Source: an uncultured Flammeovirgaceae bacterium
GTDB taxonomy: Bacteria; Bacteroidota; Bacteroidia; Cytophagales; Cyclobacteriaceae
DNA length: 18,329 nucleotides
Direction of reading: 5' to 3'
NCBI GenBank assembly: GCA_946886805.1
Contig: CAMPJM010000020.1
Coordinates: 1 to 18,329, forward strand
Below the pieces are notes generated by a model. That model saw only the letters and a program-made list of their open reading frames with translations. It was not told the DNA's origin and searched no databases. The first letter of the stretch is position 1. Each line of letters begins with the position of its first letter. This document shows, piece after piece, positions 1 through 7,439 of this stretch. The position numbers were made by a program, and so were the translations under genes.

Positions 1-311
1 CCAATGGATTTGAGGAAGTACAGCATATAAAATTGAATAGTGCGGGCCTATCCCATTATTTTAAGGAAGTAATAACGCCTGAAGTAGCGGGGTTCCAAAA
101 GCCCGACAAAGAGCTATTCCGTTTTGCATTAGAAAGGGCTGTCTGCAAGGAAGAAGATTGTGTAATGATCGGCGACAATCTTTTGACGGATATAAAAGGA
201 GCAAAGGATTCGCAAATTGATCAGATATATTTTAATCCTTCCAAAATAGCTCATGAAGAAACAATCACACATGAGATTTGTTGCCTGAGTGAGCTGTTTA
301 CTATTCTTTAG
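1..311 (+). CDS. HAD-superfamily hydrolase, C-terminal part (YjjG-like pyrimidine nucleotidase), 5' truncated
   Basis: The gene enters from outside the window. The frame is open from base 3 and ends at TAG 309-311. The first visible residues, NGFEEVQHIKL, match the stretch just after HAD motif II (normally T-N-G) in the YjjG-type family. Motif III is the Lys of FQKPDKELF, and motif IV is MIGDNLLTDIKGA, whose acidic residues hold Mg2+. Enzymes of this HAD-IA subgroup dephosphorylate nucleoside monophosphates, including non-canonical pyrimidines, in the cytoplasm. The nucleophile Asp (motif I) and the cap domain lie upstream of the window. An internal ATG or TTG near base 33 should not be taken as the start, because the motif II residues lie before it. 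The superfamily is certain. The YjjG-level assignment is by resemblance, and another HAD-IA phosphatase is possible. Confidence 0.8.
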   Translation, partial: NGFEEVQHIKLNSAGLSHYFKEVITPEVAGFQKPDKELFRFALERAVCKEEDCVMIGDNLLTDIKGAKDSQIDQIYFNPSKIAHEETITHEICCLSELFTIL

Positions 312-552
312 AGGAATAAAAGTCGGAGCGAAGTGTTTTAGGTTCTGTTTTTTGATGAGTAAGTAATTAATGCTAAAGGCAACTTCGGGGGCAAGGCTGT
401 AATTATCTTAATGGTAACTTCCTCCCTCAATGAAGAAATAAAAGCATGGTCACCCACTACGATTCACAGCGAGTCATAATTTTATGGGATTGTGGAATAG
501 AGAAAGTAATTTAGTGCCTTCAATAAAATTTAATTTAAAAAAGTAAAAAGAT

Positions 553-2184
553 ATGCCAAAAGGAATATATGAAGTTCCGGCTCCTTCAAATGAACCCGTT
601 CTAAATTATGCCCCGGGATCGCCAGAAAGAGAGCGTCTCAAAAAGGCTATTACGGAAGCCAGGTCGAAACAGGAAGATATACCGATGTACATTGGGAGTG
701 AGGAGATTCGGACCGAAAAGAAAATCCCACTCAATCCGCCACATGATCATCAACATGTGTTAGGATATTTTCACGAGGGAGATACAAATCATGTTGAAAG
801 AGCAATAAGTGCAGCTATGGGAGCCAAGGAAGCATGGGCAAACCTTAGCTGGGAGCATAGAGCAAGCATCTTTTTGAAAGCTGCGGATTTAATAGCCGGT
901 CCCTATAGAGCCAAAATAAATGCTGCTACCATGCTGGGGCAATCTAAAAATGCCTATCAGGCTGAAATTGATGCTGCATGTGAGTTTATTGATTTTTTAA
1001 GATTCAATGTCCATTTTATGACTGAAATCTATGCGCAGCAACCTCAATCTTCCCCTGGCGTTTGGAACAGGCTCGAGCAAAGGCCTTTGGAAGGTTTCGT
1101 TTTTGCTATCACGCCCTTTAATTTTACTGCCATAGCGGGAAATTTACCTACTTCAGCGGCATTAATGGGAAATACCGTCGTATGGAAACCAGCCTACACA
1201 CAGATTTACGCCGCGAATGTTATAATGCAGGTTCTAAAAGAAGCGGGCTTGCCTGACGGCGTTATCAACCTTGTATTTGTTGATGGGGCTGAAGCAGGAA
1301 AGGTAGTTTTTAAACATTCAGATTTTGCAGGCATACATTTTACAGGAAGTACCAAAGTTTTTCAAACAATTTGGAAAGCCATAGGAGAAAATATTCAAAA
1401 GTATAGATCTTATCCGCGCATTGTTGGTGAAACAGGTGGTAAGGATTTTATTGTTGCGCATAAATCGGCCAATGCAAAGCAGGTGGCAACAGCGATAGTT
1501 CGTGGCGCGTTTGAATATCAGGGTCAGAAATGTTCTGCTGCTTCAAGGGCGTATATTCCTGCAAATCTTTGGGATGAGGTAAAGACCTTGGTTCAGGAAG
1601 ATTTGAAAGCCCTTAAAATGGGCGGTGTTGAAGATTTTGGAAATTTCGTTAATGCGGTTATCGATGAGAAATCCTTTGATAAAATTGTTGGATATATTGA
1701 AGATGCTAAGTCAAGTGATTTGGTTGAAGTAATAGCCGGCGGCGGTTATGATAAAACAAAAGGTTATTTCATAGAGCCTACTGTATTATTAAGCAAAGAC
1801 CCTTCCTATGCAACCTTGTGTGAGGAAATATTCGGGCCTGTTATCTCCATTTATGTTTATCAGGAAGAAAGATTTGAGGAAACATTAGAGTTGGTAGACA
1901 ATACTTCTCCATATGCATTAACAGGTGCGGTGTTTTCAAAGGATCGATATGCGATTGAATTAGCCACTAAAAAGTTGGCGAATGCAGCCGGGAATTTTTA
2001 TATAAATGATAAGCCAACAGGGGCGGTAGTAGGGCAGCAGCCGTTTGGAGGAGCAAGGGGTTCCGGAACAAACGACAAGGCAGGATCAATGATCAATTTA
2101 TTGCGATGGGTTTCTCCGCGCACTATTAAAGAAACATTTGTTCCGGCGGTTGATTATCGATACCCTTTTCTGAAAAGCGAATAA
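553..2184 (+). CDS. pruA: L-glutamate gamma-semialdehyde (1-pyrroline-5-carboxylate) dehydrogenase
   Basis: This 543-residue enzyme oxidises glutamate semialdehyde, in equilibrium with pyrroline-5-carboxylate, to glutamate with NAD+. It is the second step of proline catabolism and also serves arginine/ornithine breakdown. It is a complete ALDH-fold protein: the ITPFNFTAIAGNLP cofactor region lies around residues 186-199, the general-base Glu is E293 in GETGGKDF, and the catalytic Cys is C327 in YQGQKCSAASR. The EIFGPVISIYVY and QQPFGGARGSGTNDKAG stretches are typical of the P5C dehydrogenase (ALDH4) branch. The length fits the monofunctional form, with no proline dehydrogenase domain attached. 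No proline dehydrogenase gene is visible nearby. ATG 553 is the natural start: the N-terminal arm MPKGIYEVP resembles family starts. No clear ribosome-binding site is seen, as is usual in Bacteroidota. A terminator follows 26 bases after the stop. Confidence 0.95.
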   Translation: MPKGIYEVPAPSNEPVLNYAPGSPERERLKKAITEARSKQEDIPMYIGSEEIRTEKKIPLNPPHDHQHVLGYFHEGDTNHVERAISAAMGAKEAWANLSWEHRASIFLKAADLIAGPYRAKINAATMLGQSKNAYQAEIDAACEFIDFLRFNVHFMTEIYAQQPQSSPGVWNRLEQRPLEGFVFAITPFNFTAIAGNLPTSAALMGNTVVWKPAYTQIYAANVIMQVLKEAGLPDGVINLVFVDGAEAGKVVFKHSDFAGIHFTGSTKVFQTIWKAIGENIQKYRSYPRIVGETGGKDFIVAHKSANAKQVATAIVRGAFEYQGQKCSAASRAYIPANLWDEVKTLVQEDLKALKMGGVEDFGNFVNAVIDEKSFDKIVGYIEDAKSSDLVEVIAGGGYDKTKGYFIEPTVLLSKDPSYATLCEEIFGPVISIYVYQEERFEETLELVDNTSPYALTGAVFSKDRYAIELATKKLANAAGNFYINDKPTGAVVGQQPFGGARGSGTNDKAGSMINLLRWVSPRTIKETFVPAVDYRYPFLKSE

Positions 2185-2203
2185 ATAAACTCGACTTTAG
2201 GAC

Positions 2204-2246
2204 AAAAAAAGCTCCCATTTTAAACTGCTAAAATGGGAGCTTTTTT
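2204..2246. terminator. Bidirectional intrinsic terminator between pruA and tatA
   Basis: Perfect 12-bp stem (2211-2222 with 2229-2240) and a 6-base loop, with seven A before and six T after. It therefore works in both directions for the convergent pruA (+) and tatA (-) genes. Confidence 0.9.
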
Positions 2247-2256
2247 ACAACAGACA

Positions 2257-2460
2257 TTAAGAGATTTTTTTTACGTCGTCAAGACTCTCTCCAATTTCCT
2301 CTTTAATTTCTTTGGTAGCATCTTTAAATTCTCTGATGCCTTTTCCCAAACCCCGGGCAAGTTCCGGGATCTTTTTGGGGCCAAAGAAAATAAGGACAAC
2401 AGCCAGAATGAGTGCTATTTCAGTACCGCCCAAACCTCCGATAAATAACAATAGATCCAT
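2257..2460 (-). CDS. tatA: Twin-arginine translocase subunit TatA/TatE family
   Basis: Small inner-membrane protein (67 residues from the chosen start) that forms the Tat pathway pore, exporting folded proteins with twin-arginine signals. An N-terminal transmembrane helix (about residues 4-26) is followed by the family hinge FGPKKIPEL (26-34), an amphipathic helix ([15 protein letters not shown]) and a short acidic/basic tail. I place the start at ATG 2458-2460. A longer reading from 2502 would run into a good promoter (-7 box 2500-2507) and add an unusual extension before the membrane helix. It lies downstream of the DEAD-box helicase gene on the same strand, but appears to have its own promoter. 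No tatC is visible in the window, which is common in this phylum, where tat genes are scattered. Confidence 0.92.
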   Translation of the reverse strand: MDLLLFIGGLGGTEIALILAVVLIFFGPKKIPELARGLGKGIREFKDATKEIKEEIGESLDDVKKIS

Positions 2461-2499
2461 ATAATTATAAATATGATGTATGACTATTTTTGAAACACC

Positions 2500-2530
2500 C
2501 AAATGTACTGGTTAAGTTTGGTATTTCGAA
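2500..2530 (-). promoter_or_regulatory. Bacteroidota-type promoter for tatA
   Basis: On the minus strand the -7 box reads TACATTTG (2500-2507), a full match to TAnnTTTG. A TTCG element (2527-2530, consensus TTTG) lies 19 bases upstream. This predicts a transcript starting about 30 bases before the tatA ATG at 2460. It is a pattern match only. Confidence 0.5.
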
Positions 2531-2538
2531 AATTTTTT

Positions 2539-3795
2539 TTACGAATTATTTTTCGAACTGTTTGGTCTGTTTCCCATCCATTTTCTTCCTCTCGTATTTT
2601 TTGAAGTCTGTTTTCGTTGATTATTGGATTTTTCCGGTACTTTGGCAATAGCACTTTCGCTCAATGGATAGGAATGATCCTCAACCACAGGAATAGATTT
2701 GGCAATAAGTTTATGAATATCTTTTAAATACTCTTTTTCTTCCTGATCACAAAAAGATAATGCTATGCCACTGGCTCCTGCTCTTCCCGTTCGACCTATT
2801 CTATGGACGTAAGTTTCGGGAACATTGGGAAGCTCGTAGTTAATAACATGAGACAGGCTATCCACATCTATTCCACGCGCCGCGATATCAGTGGCTACCA
2901 AGATTCTTGTTTTCCTTGATTTGAAATTACTCAAAGCCAACTGCCTTGCATTCTGAGACTTATTGCCATGTATCGCCTCGGTTATAATTCCTTTTTTGTT
3001 CAAGTCCTGCGCTATTTTATTAGCCCCATGTTTTGTACGACTGAAGACGAGTGCGGAAACAATAGATTGGTCCTGTAATAAGTCAAGGAGTAAACTTTTC
3101 TTGTTTTTCTTGTCAACAAAATATACAGCCTGTTGAATTGTATTTGCAGTAGAAGAAACTGGAGTCACCTCTACTTTTGATGGATTGACTAAAATCTTAT
3201 CGGCAAGTTTCACTATTTCTGCTGGCATTGTTGCAGAAAAGAACAATGACTGACGCTTGGCGGGTAATTTAGCAATTACTTTTTTCACATCGTGTACGAA
3301 GCCCATGTCCAGCATCCGGTCGGCTTCATCAAGTACAAATATTTTGATATGTTGTAAGTGCACAAATTTTTGGTCCATTAAGTCGAGCAACCTGCCTGGC
3401 GTTGCCACAAGTATGTCTACCCCTCGTCTTAGGGCGTCTGTCTGTTTTTTCTGAGGTACACCACCGAAAATAACCAGATGCTTTAAGTTTAGAAATTTGC
3501 CATAAGCTGTGAAGCTTTCTTCTATTTGAATAGCCAACTCCCTTGTAGGGGTTAAAATAAGTGCTTTAATGTTCTTTTTGCTATCTACCTGATCGGGTCT
3601 TTCCGAAAGTAGTTGTAAGATAGGAATAGCAAATGCAGCGGTTTTTCCAGTGCCGGTTTGGGCACAACCCAGTAAATCTTTTTGATCGAGAATAAGTGGG
3701 ATTGCACGTTCCTGAATAGGTGTTGGATTTGTATATCCTTCTGACTCCAACGCCTTTAATATAGGTGCTGTTATGTTTAAATTTTGAAATGTCAA
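2539..3795 (-). CDS. DEAD-box ATP-dependent RNA helicase, RhlE type
   Basis: Cytoplasmic ATP-dependent RNA helicase of 418 residues. RhlE-type enzymes remodel rRNA or mRNA structure, often in ribosome assembly, RNA decay or cold adaptation. All core motifs are present in order: Q motif (about 3-30, with TPTPIQ), motif I AQTGTGKT (45-52), motif Ia PTREL (83-87), Ib TPGR (132-135), motif II DEAD (156-159), motif III SAT (187-189), then in domain 2 [19 protein letters not shown] (301-311) and motif [10 protein letters not shown] (331-338). A basic, Asn/Ser-rich tail of about 40 residues follows and probably binds RNA non-specifically. The start appears to be TTG at 3793-3795. No in-frame ATG lies closely upstream, and the protein from there ([13 protein letters not shown]) aligns with usual RhlE N-termini. 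It stands alone in its orientation block, upstream of tatA. Confidence 0.94.
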   Translation of the reverse strand: MTFQNLNITAPILKALESEGYTNPTPIQERAIPLILDQKDLLGCAQTGTGKTAAFAIPILQLLSERPDQVDSKKNIKALILTPTRELAIQIEESFTAYGKFLNLKHLVIFGGVPQKKQTDALRRGVDILVATPGRLLDLMDQKFVHLQHIKIFVLDEADRMLDMGFVHDVKKVIAKLPAKRQSLFFSATMPAEIVKLADKILVNPSKVEVTPVSSTANTIQQAVYFVDKKNKKSLLLDLLQDQSIVSALVFSRTKHGANKIAQDLNKKGIITEAIHGNKSQNARQLALSNFKSRKTRILVATDIAARGIDVDSLSHVINYELPNVPETYVHRIGRTGRAGASGIALSFCDQEEKEYLKDIHKLIAKSIPVVEDHSYPLSESAIAKVPEKSNNQRKQTSKNTRGRKWMGNRPNSSKNNS

Positions 3796-4283
3796 ATTAG
3801 TAATGTTAAATGTATAAATTTTGTGAAGTATCTTTTCTAAAGAAGGTAATCCTCCTGAATTTAATCAATCCTTAGCATGTGCAGGATGATAAAATTTCCC
3901 TTAAAAGAAATTTCAAGGAAGAGAAGAAAAGATAAAAGATGTAAATAAAGGAATAAAACTTTATATTGTTTAGAAATATAATGAAAATAAATAGCAAGGC
4001 TGACCTCATACATAAGAGAAATTCTTAATAAAAGATTCATTTTCATGCGTTATAATTTTTTATTCGCGATTATTCTCGGGAATTGATGGCAAATTTTATG
4101 CATGCTTTCCGTTTTCGCTTGAGTGCTTTGGGGCTTGTCTATTACAAATGCTATTACCGATTACATGCCATGGTCATTGGCTTTGGATGGGAATCACAGC
4201 TTGGTTCATTTATTATATAAGAAGGTGCAAAAAGGTTGGGGGTTAATAGAATAAATAATAGGAATGGGTGTGTATTATTCACC
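3796..4283. other. AT-rich intergenic region with no convincing gene
   Basis: This 488-base stretch separates the helicase from the HipA-like/DUF3037 pair. It contains only one short minus-strand reading frame (61 codons, 3861-4046) of low-complexity hydrophobic residues, which I do not accept as a gene. I see no tRNA, no strong hairpin, and no copy of the tRNA 3' ends found at 6087-6290 that would mark the far end of an integrated element. The helicase promoter should lie in its first 100 bases, but no clear consensus match is visible. Confidence 0.6.
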
Positions 4284-5138
4284 TCATAATACTTTAGCTG
4301 TATTGACAACTTCATCGACGTATTCATCTAGTTGATCATATTCTATGACTCTTCCTATTTCCTGCTTATAAGACTCTAAAATAGCTATGGCGTTTGTATA
4401 TGCCTTATATAGCGAATCATTTGAAGGCTTTGCAACCAGAAAATGAATATTTGAATTACTCTTAGTAACAATATCTTTAATATTAGAAAGAACACCTATT
4501 TGCTGTTGCGACTTCTTTTTAATATTTTCCTCCTTGTCCAAATCAAAACTTAGAGAGGTAATATAATTTCGTTTGCCATTTTGCCACTCATATTTAAATT
4601 TTTCTTCAAAAAATTGCCCGGCTATTTTCACATCAGACTTAATGTATTTGTTAAAATTAGGCCTTCTTCGATTTAGGATTTTTGAGAATTTGTCTATTAT
4701 CCTACTTTCATCAATCTTGTCATGAGACGTAATACTTTCATAGTTTTTAAAATATACCGAACTGTAATACTCTATCGTTTTTTGTTTGCTTTCTGGAATT
4801 ATTCCTGCTTTTATATCTGAAAATTGTAATGATGAAGAGTCAGGAATAATAAACTCAAAGCTTATTATATCAGAAAAGTTTTTGATGTAACCTTTACTTT
4901 CACTCGCCCATTGTTTGGTCAACCATCTAGCTTTGTACGAAAATCTATGTAAGGCCTTTTTTATAAATGAAGATTCAAATCCATATTGAAAAACCTTCAA
5001 TTTCTGTAGACTTTTGGGAGATGATACAGTGATCTCATGATCTTCCGGAAAAAAAAATAGAAGCCCTATAACTATTCTTTCTTGTGTAAAAGATGAATGG
5101 CTATAATATATTACACTATATTGAAAGGATTTTCTCAT
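4284..5138 (-). CDS. DUF3037-like protein, partner of the HipA-like kinase
   Basis: 284 residues of unknown function. The N-terminal segment (FQYSVIYYSHSS, then ERIVIGLLFFFPED, residues 5-33) resembles the start of DUF3037 proteins, which usually read like YSVxRYxPDxxRGExxNxGVxLF. The rest (about 60-284) is a mostly helical, Lys-rich region that I do not recognise. DUF3037 proteins are known as frequent neighbours of HipA-like kinase genes. Here the ATG (5136-5138) overlaps the stop of the kinase gene as TAATG, so the two are almost certainly co-translated and act together. There is no signal peptide or membrane segment, so a cytoplasmic site is expected. The gene is very AT-rich. The role (antidote, substrate or adaptor of the kinase) cannot be told from the sequence. 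Family call moderate, partnership strong. Confidence 0.55.
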   Translation of the reverse strand: MRKSFQYSVIYYSHSSFTQERIVIGLLFFFPEDHEITVSSPKSLQKLKVFQYGFESSFIKKALHRFSYKARWLTKQWASESKGYIKNFSDIISFEFIIPDSSSLQFSDIKAGIIPESKQKTIEYYSSVYFKNYESITSHDKIDESRIIDKFSKILNRRRPNFNKYIKSDVKIAGQFFEEKFKYEWQNGKRNYITSLSFDLDKEENIKKKSQQQIGVLSNIKDIVTKSNSNIHFLVAKPSNDSLYKAYTNAIAILESYKQEIGRVIEYDQLDEYVDEVVNTAKVL

Positions 5139-5938
5139 TAAAAAAAGTTGTTTAACATTTTTATAAACGCTCCAGATCTCAATTTAATTTCTGCAATATA
5201 ACTTTTTATTAAGGAATAATCATTGGTACTAATACCAATTTCTTCTAATTGATTTTTGACACTATCTAATTTTTTCAAATTTAAACTGTTCAAATGGTAT
5301 TCAAAATTCTCGAATCGTAAGTTTAATTTTTTGTTTAACTTCTTAAGTGGCGCCAAGAAAATATGTTCTTTATATATCGGATTGTTATACAAATAACTAA
5401 AATCAGATTGTCTAATACGTTCAATCAGCGATTCATTCATATTTAAACTTAGTTCATGATCTATCAGGCAATATTCCTCCTCCTTAATCAAAAAGTTCGG
5501 TTTTAGCTTTCTCCTATCTGTATTGTGAATAAAAACATCAAAAGCGAAAATGGATTCTATCTCATAATCAACTAGATCAGTATTTGTTAAATCTTGATAA
5601 AAAAGGGAATAACCATTCATTAACTCTGTTCCATAATGGAACAAACTTCCTGAGTCGTTAATTCTATTTGCCGTTTCCTCTGGAATGGTATCTAAAAAAT
5701 CTTCATCAAATTTTATTATAGCAGCTTCGGGTTGTTGAAGAGAAAATTCCTCAGCTAAAACGTGGGCATAACACTCCTTTGCTGTTGGATTATATTGCTC
5801 CCTATCTTTTCCTGAAAACACTTTAACTACAAATTGCTTGTAAGAGTTTTTAGTATCGACTAGAAAAACTAAAGGGCGTGTACTCCCTCCTTCTAAGGTT
5901 ATGTTCTCAAACGTTATAGCTTCATAGATAGGGAACAT
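5138..5938 (-). CDS. HipA-like protein kinase (HipA_2 family)
   Basis: 266 residues from ATG 5936-5938 (a TTG lies one codon earlier). It resembles the compact HipA-like kinases rather than classic HipA. A glycine-rich loop candidate, EGGSTRPLVF (about 16-25), is followed by FVVKVFSG with K39 as the likely ATP-binding Lys. An HNTDRRKLKPNFL segment gives the catalytic-type Asp D141 and a metal-binding Asn N148. LIDHE supplies the second metal-binding Asp D160. HipA family kinases phosphorylate proteins on Ser/Thr; E. coli HipA inactivates glutamyl-tRNA synthetase. The HipB-type helix-turn-helix antitoxin of the canonical system is absent, and the partner is the overlapping DUF3037-like gene. 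Sampled GC is low (17 of 60 bases in 5401-5460, against 27 of 60 in pruA 1081-1140), and it sits beside tRNA sequence, so acquisition by transfer is plausible. Confidence 0.68.
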   Translation of the reverse strand: MFPIYEAITFENITLEGGSTRPLVFLVDTKNSYKQFVVKVFSGKDREQYNPTAKECYAHVLAEEFSLQQPEAAIIKFDEDFLDTIPEETANRINDSGSLFHYGTELMNGYSLFYQDLTNTDLVDYEIESIFAFDVFIHNTDRRKLKPNFLIKEEEYCLIDHELSLNMNESLIERIRQSDFSYLYNNPIYKEHIFLAPLKKLNKKLNLRFENFEYHLNSLNLKKLDSVKNQLEEIGISTNDYSLIKSYIAEIKLRSGAFIKMLNNFF

Positions 5939-6049
5939 CAATTTTCTTTAGTCTGCCAATATATTAATAATGAATCAAAGTTTTACATCTTCATGGATAT
6001 TTCACACCCTTTACAACTTTTCAAACCACACCTCCTACCGCACCTCAAC

Positions 6050-6085
6050 AAAAAACCTTGCTTACTTTAAGATAAACAAGGTTTT
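6050..6085 (-). terminator. Hairpin with T-run on the minus strand
   Basis: A 9-bp stem, AAAACCTTG (6052-6060) with CAAGGTTTT (6077-6085), encloses a 16-base loop. Read on the minus strand it ends in six T. It lies immediately after the tRNA-3'-end-like fragment at 6090-6108, the arrangement expected of a tRNA gene followed by its terminator. Confidence 0.55.
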
Positions 6086-6086
6086 A

Positions 6087-6108
6087 TGAGGTCGCGAGCG
6101 GGTTCAAT
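6087..6108 (-). pseudogene. Possible 3'-terminal fragment of a tRNA gene
   Basis: On the minus strand the bases read like the end of a tRNA: GAAC closing a T-loop (loop ATTGAAC, 5 of 7 against TTCGAAC), a T-stem strand CCGCT, and an acceptor strand CGCGACC. A terminator-like hairpin follows. The matching 5' parts (acceptor 5' strand, D-arm, anticodon arm) are not found upstream, so it would be a truncated copy. Its acceptor differs from that of tRNA-Asn (AGCAGGA), so it is not a duplicate of that gene's end. A chance match over about 20 bases cannot be excluded. Confidence 0.35.
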
Positions 6109-6173
6109 TTAATCATCATGTAAACTGACCTTTATTAATCAACTCCGTGTACCCTTCGCTGTAAACCGGAAAC

Positions 6174-6203
6174 AAAAAAAGAGCTACAAACTAATGTAAC
6201 TCT
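6174..6203 (-). terminator. Intrinsic terminator of tRNA-Asn
   Basis: On the minus strand AGAGTTACA (6195-6203) pairs with TGTAGCTCT (6180-6188), including one T-G pair, around a 6-base loop, followed by seven T. It lies 14 bases after the tRNA 3' end. Confidence 0.85.
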
Positions 6204-6216
6204 TTGAATATCAATG

Positions 6217-6290
6217 CTCCTGCTCCTGGGCTCGAACCAGGGACCCTCTGATTAACAGTCAGATGCTCTAACCGACTGAGCTAAGCAGGA
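6217..6290 (-). tRNA. tRNA-Asn (anticodon GTT)
   Basis: The 74-base gene folds as a full cloverleaf on the minus strand. The acceptor strands TCCTGCT and AGCAGGA pair perfectly, with discriminator G. The D-arm is GCTCAGTCGGTTAGAGC. The anticodon stem CTGAC/ATCAG region carries loop CTGTTAA with anticodon GTT. The T-arm CCTGG-TTCGAGC-CCAGG is canonical. CCA is not encoded. The anticodon reads Asn AAC/AAU codons. Its 3' end faces the HipA-like/DUF3037 pair. Confidence 0.97.
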
Positions 6291-6317
6291 ATTTGTTTTA
6301 CGTCTCAAATCGGATTG

Positions 6318-6349
6318 CAATATTAGTACCTTCCATTTTAATTTGCAAA
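6318..6349 (-). promoter_or_regulatory. Bacteroidota-type promoter for tRNA-Asn
   Basis: On the minus strand TTTG (6346-6349) is followed after 20 bases by TAATATTG (6318-6325), one mismatch from TAnnTTTG. The predicted start is about 20 bases before the mature tRNA. Confidence 0.6.
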
Positions 6350-6584
6350 GTTATTTAAATGATTTTTATTTTTTTCTTAATTACCCGGGGGAGGGTTCTC
6401 ATTTTCAACTGCGCCGATCCTTATTTTCTGTTTTATTTTTAGGTGAAAATCAGCTGTTTTGCCGTAATTTATCCGCGACGGCGCTTTAAACATTATTTTT
6501 TTCGTTGGCAACCATTTCCTATTGCTGGTTGTACTGGCTTATAGATACCATTCTTTAAATAACCCATTCCTAAAAAATAAGCAG

Positions 6585-7439
6585 ATGAAAATTTTCTTTA
6601 AAGCCACTAAAATGAAAATGTTGGTAATGACAATGTTGTTTTTTGCCATTATGTTTCAAGGATGCAAAGATGACGATTCGGAGGATCCCGTCATTGCATC
6701 AGAAAATGTTAAACTTAGCGATAACGCTGGTCTAGGAAATATCCTGGTCGATGGTGAAGGCAGAACGCTTTACTTTTTTGCTCAGGACGTAAGCGGCGAA
6801 AGTCGTTGTGAAGCCGGAACCTGTCTTAATAACTGGCCTGTTTTTTATGTAGAAGCAATAGACCCTGGAGCGGGATTGGCTGCATCGGATTTTGAAAACA
6901 TTACCCGTGAAGATGGCGAAAAGCAAACCACCTATAAAGGTTGGCCTCTCTATTATTTCGCTAGCGATTCCGAGCCTGGCGATATTAATGGCGAAGCAGT
7001 TAGTAATGTCTGGTTTGTTGCCAAGCCCGACTATTCTATTATGCTTGCGAATGCTCAATTAGTTGGCCATGATGGTAAAAATTATACAAGTGAATATGTA
7101 GAAGGAGAAGGCATAACACAATATTTTGTGGACTCAGAAGGAAGGACGCTTTATGCGTTTATAAATGACTCAAACAACGACAATAATTTTACCAACGAGG
7201 ATTTTAGCAATGATGCTGTCTGGCCGGTTTTTCATGTGGATATTCATTCCTTGCCAAGTTCTGTCGATGAGGCCGATTTTGATGTTATTGATGTCTTTGG
7301 AACTCCCCAACTAACCTACAAAGGTTGGCCACTCTACTATTTTGGTCAGGATGGCGTGAGAGGTGATAATAAAGGGGTCAGTTTTCCTGCCCCTGGAATT
7401 TGGCCAGTTGTAAATACAAGTACTGCTACTGCGCAATAA
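6585..7439 (+). CDS. Surface lipoprotein with COG4315-type repeats (Yx[FWY]xxD motifs)
   Basis: 284 residues from ATG 6585. The reading frame extends upstream, but this ATG gives a proper lipoprotein signal: a basic start, a hydrophobic core (about 12-22) and the lipobox MFQGC with C27. The residues after Cys are KDDD, which fits the K-(D/E)-(D/E) lipoprotein export signal that sends lipoproteins to the cell surface in Bacteroidota. The mature part holds two tandem units of the secreted repeat (Lipoprotein_15/COG4315): unit 1 about 48-150, unit 2 about 172-276. Each has a VDxEGRTLY strand, a WPVF strand and a TYKGWPLYYF strand. The signature Yx[FWY]xxD occurs four times (YFFAQD 63-68, YYFASD 123-128, YAFIND 190-195, YYFGQD 251-256). 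Unit 1 has a Cys pair (C75, C80) that unit 2 lacks. The function of the family is unknown. The gene stands alone. Confidence 0.8.
   Translation: MKIFFKATKMKMLVMTMLFFAIMFQGCKDDDSEDPVIASENVKLSDNAGLGNILVDGEGRTLYFFAQDVSGESRCEAGTCLNNWPVFYVEAIDPGAGLAASDFENITREDGEKQTTYKGWPLYYFASDSEPGDINGEAVSNVWFVAKPDYSIMLANAQLVGHDGKNYTSEYVEGEGITQYFVDSEGRTLYAFINDSNNDNNFTNEDFSNDAVWPVFHVDIHSLPSSVDEADFDVIDVFGTPQLTYKGWPLYYFGQDGVRGDNKGVSFPAPGIWPVVNTSTATAQ

Noticed and set aside
2525..2557. Inverted repeat TTCGAAAA/TTTTCGAA at the end of the helicase gene
   Set aside because: Large A/T loop, no T-run after it in the direction of transcription, and composition makes chance likely.
3861..4046. 61-codon minus-strand reading frame with hydrophobic residues
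   Set aside because: Low-complexity AT-rich translation, no promoter, start context or family resemblance; likely chance.
4272..4292. Hairpin GTATTAT/ATAATAC over the stop codon of the DUF3037-like gene
   Set aside because: Only 7 A/T-rich pairs and no T-run on the minus strand, so not called as a terminator.
3796..6290. Direct repeat of the tRNA-Asn 3' end as an island boundary
   Set aside because: I looked for copies of the T-arm/acceptor bases (6217-6240) on the far side of the kinase pair and found none; there is also no integrase, so a classical tRNA-Asn island is not supported.
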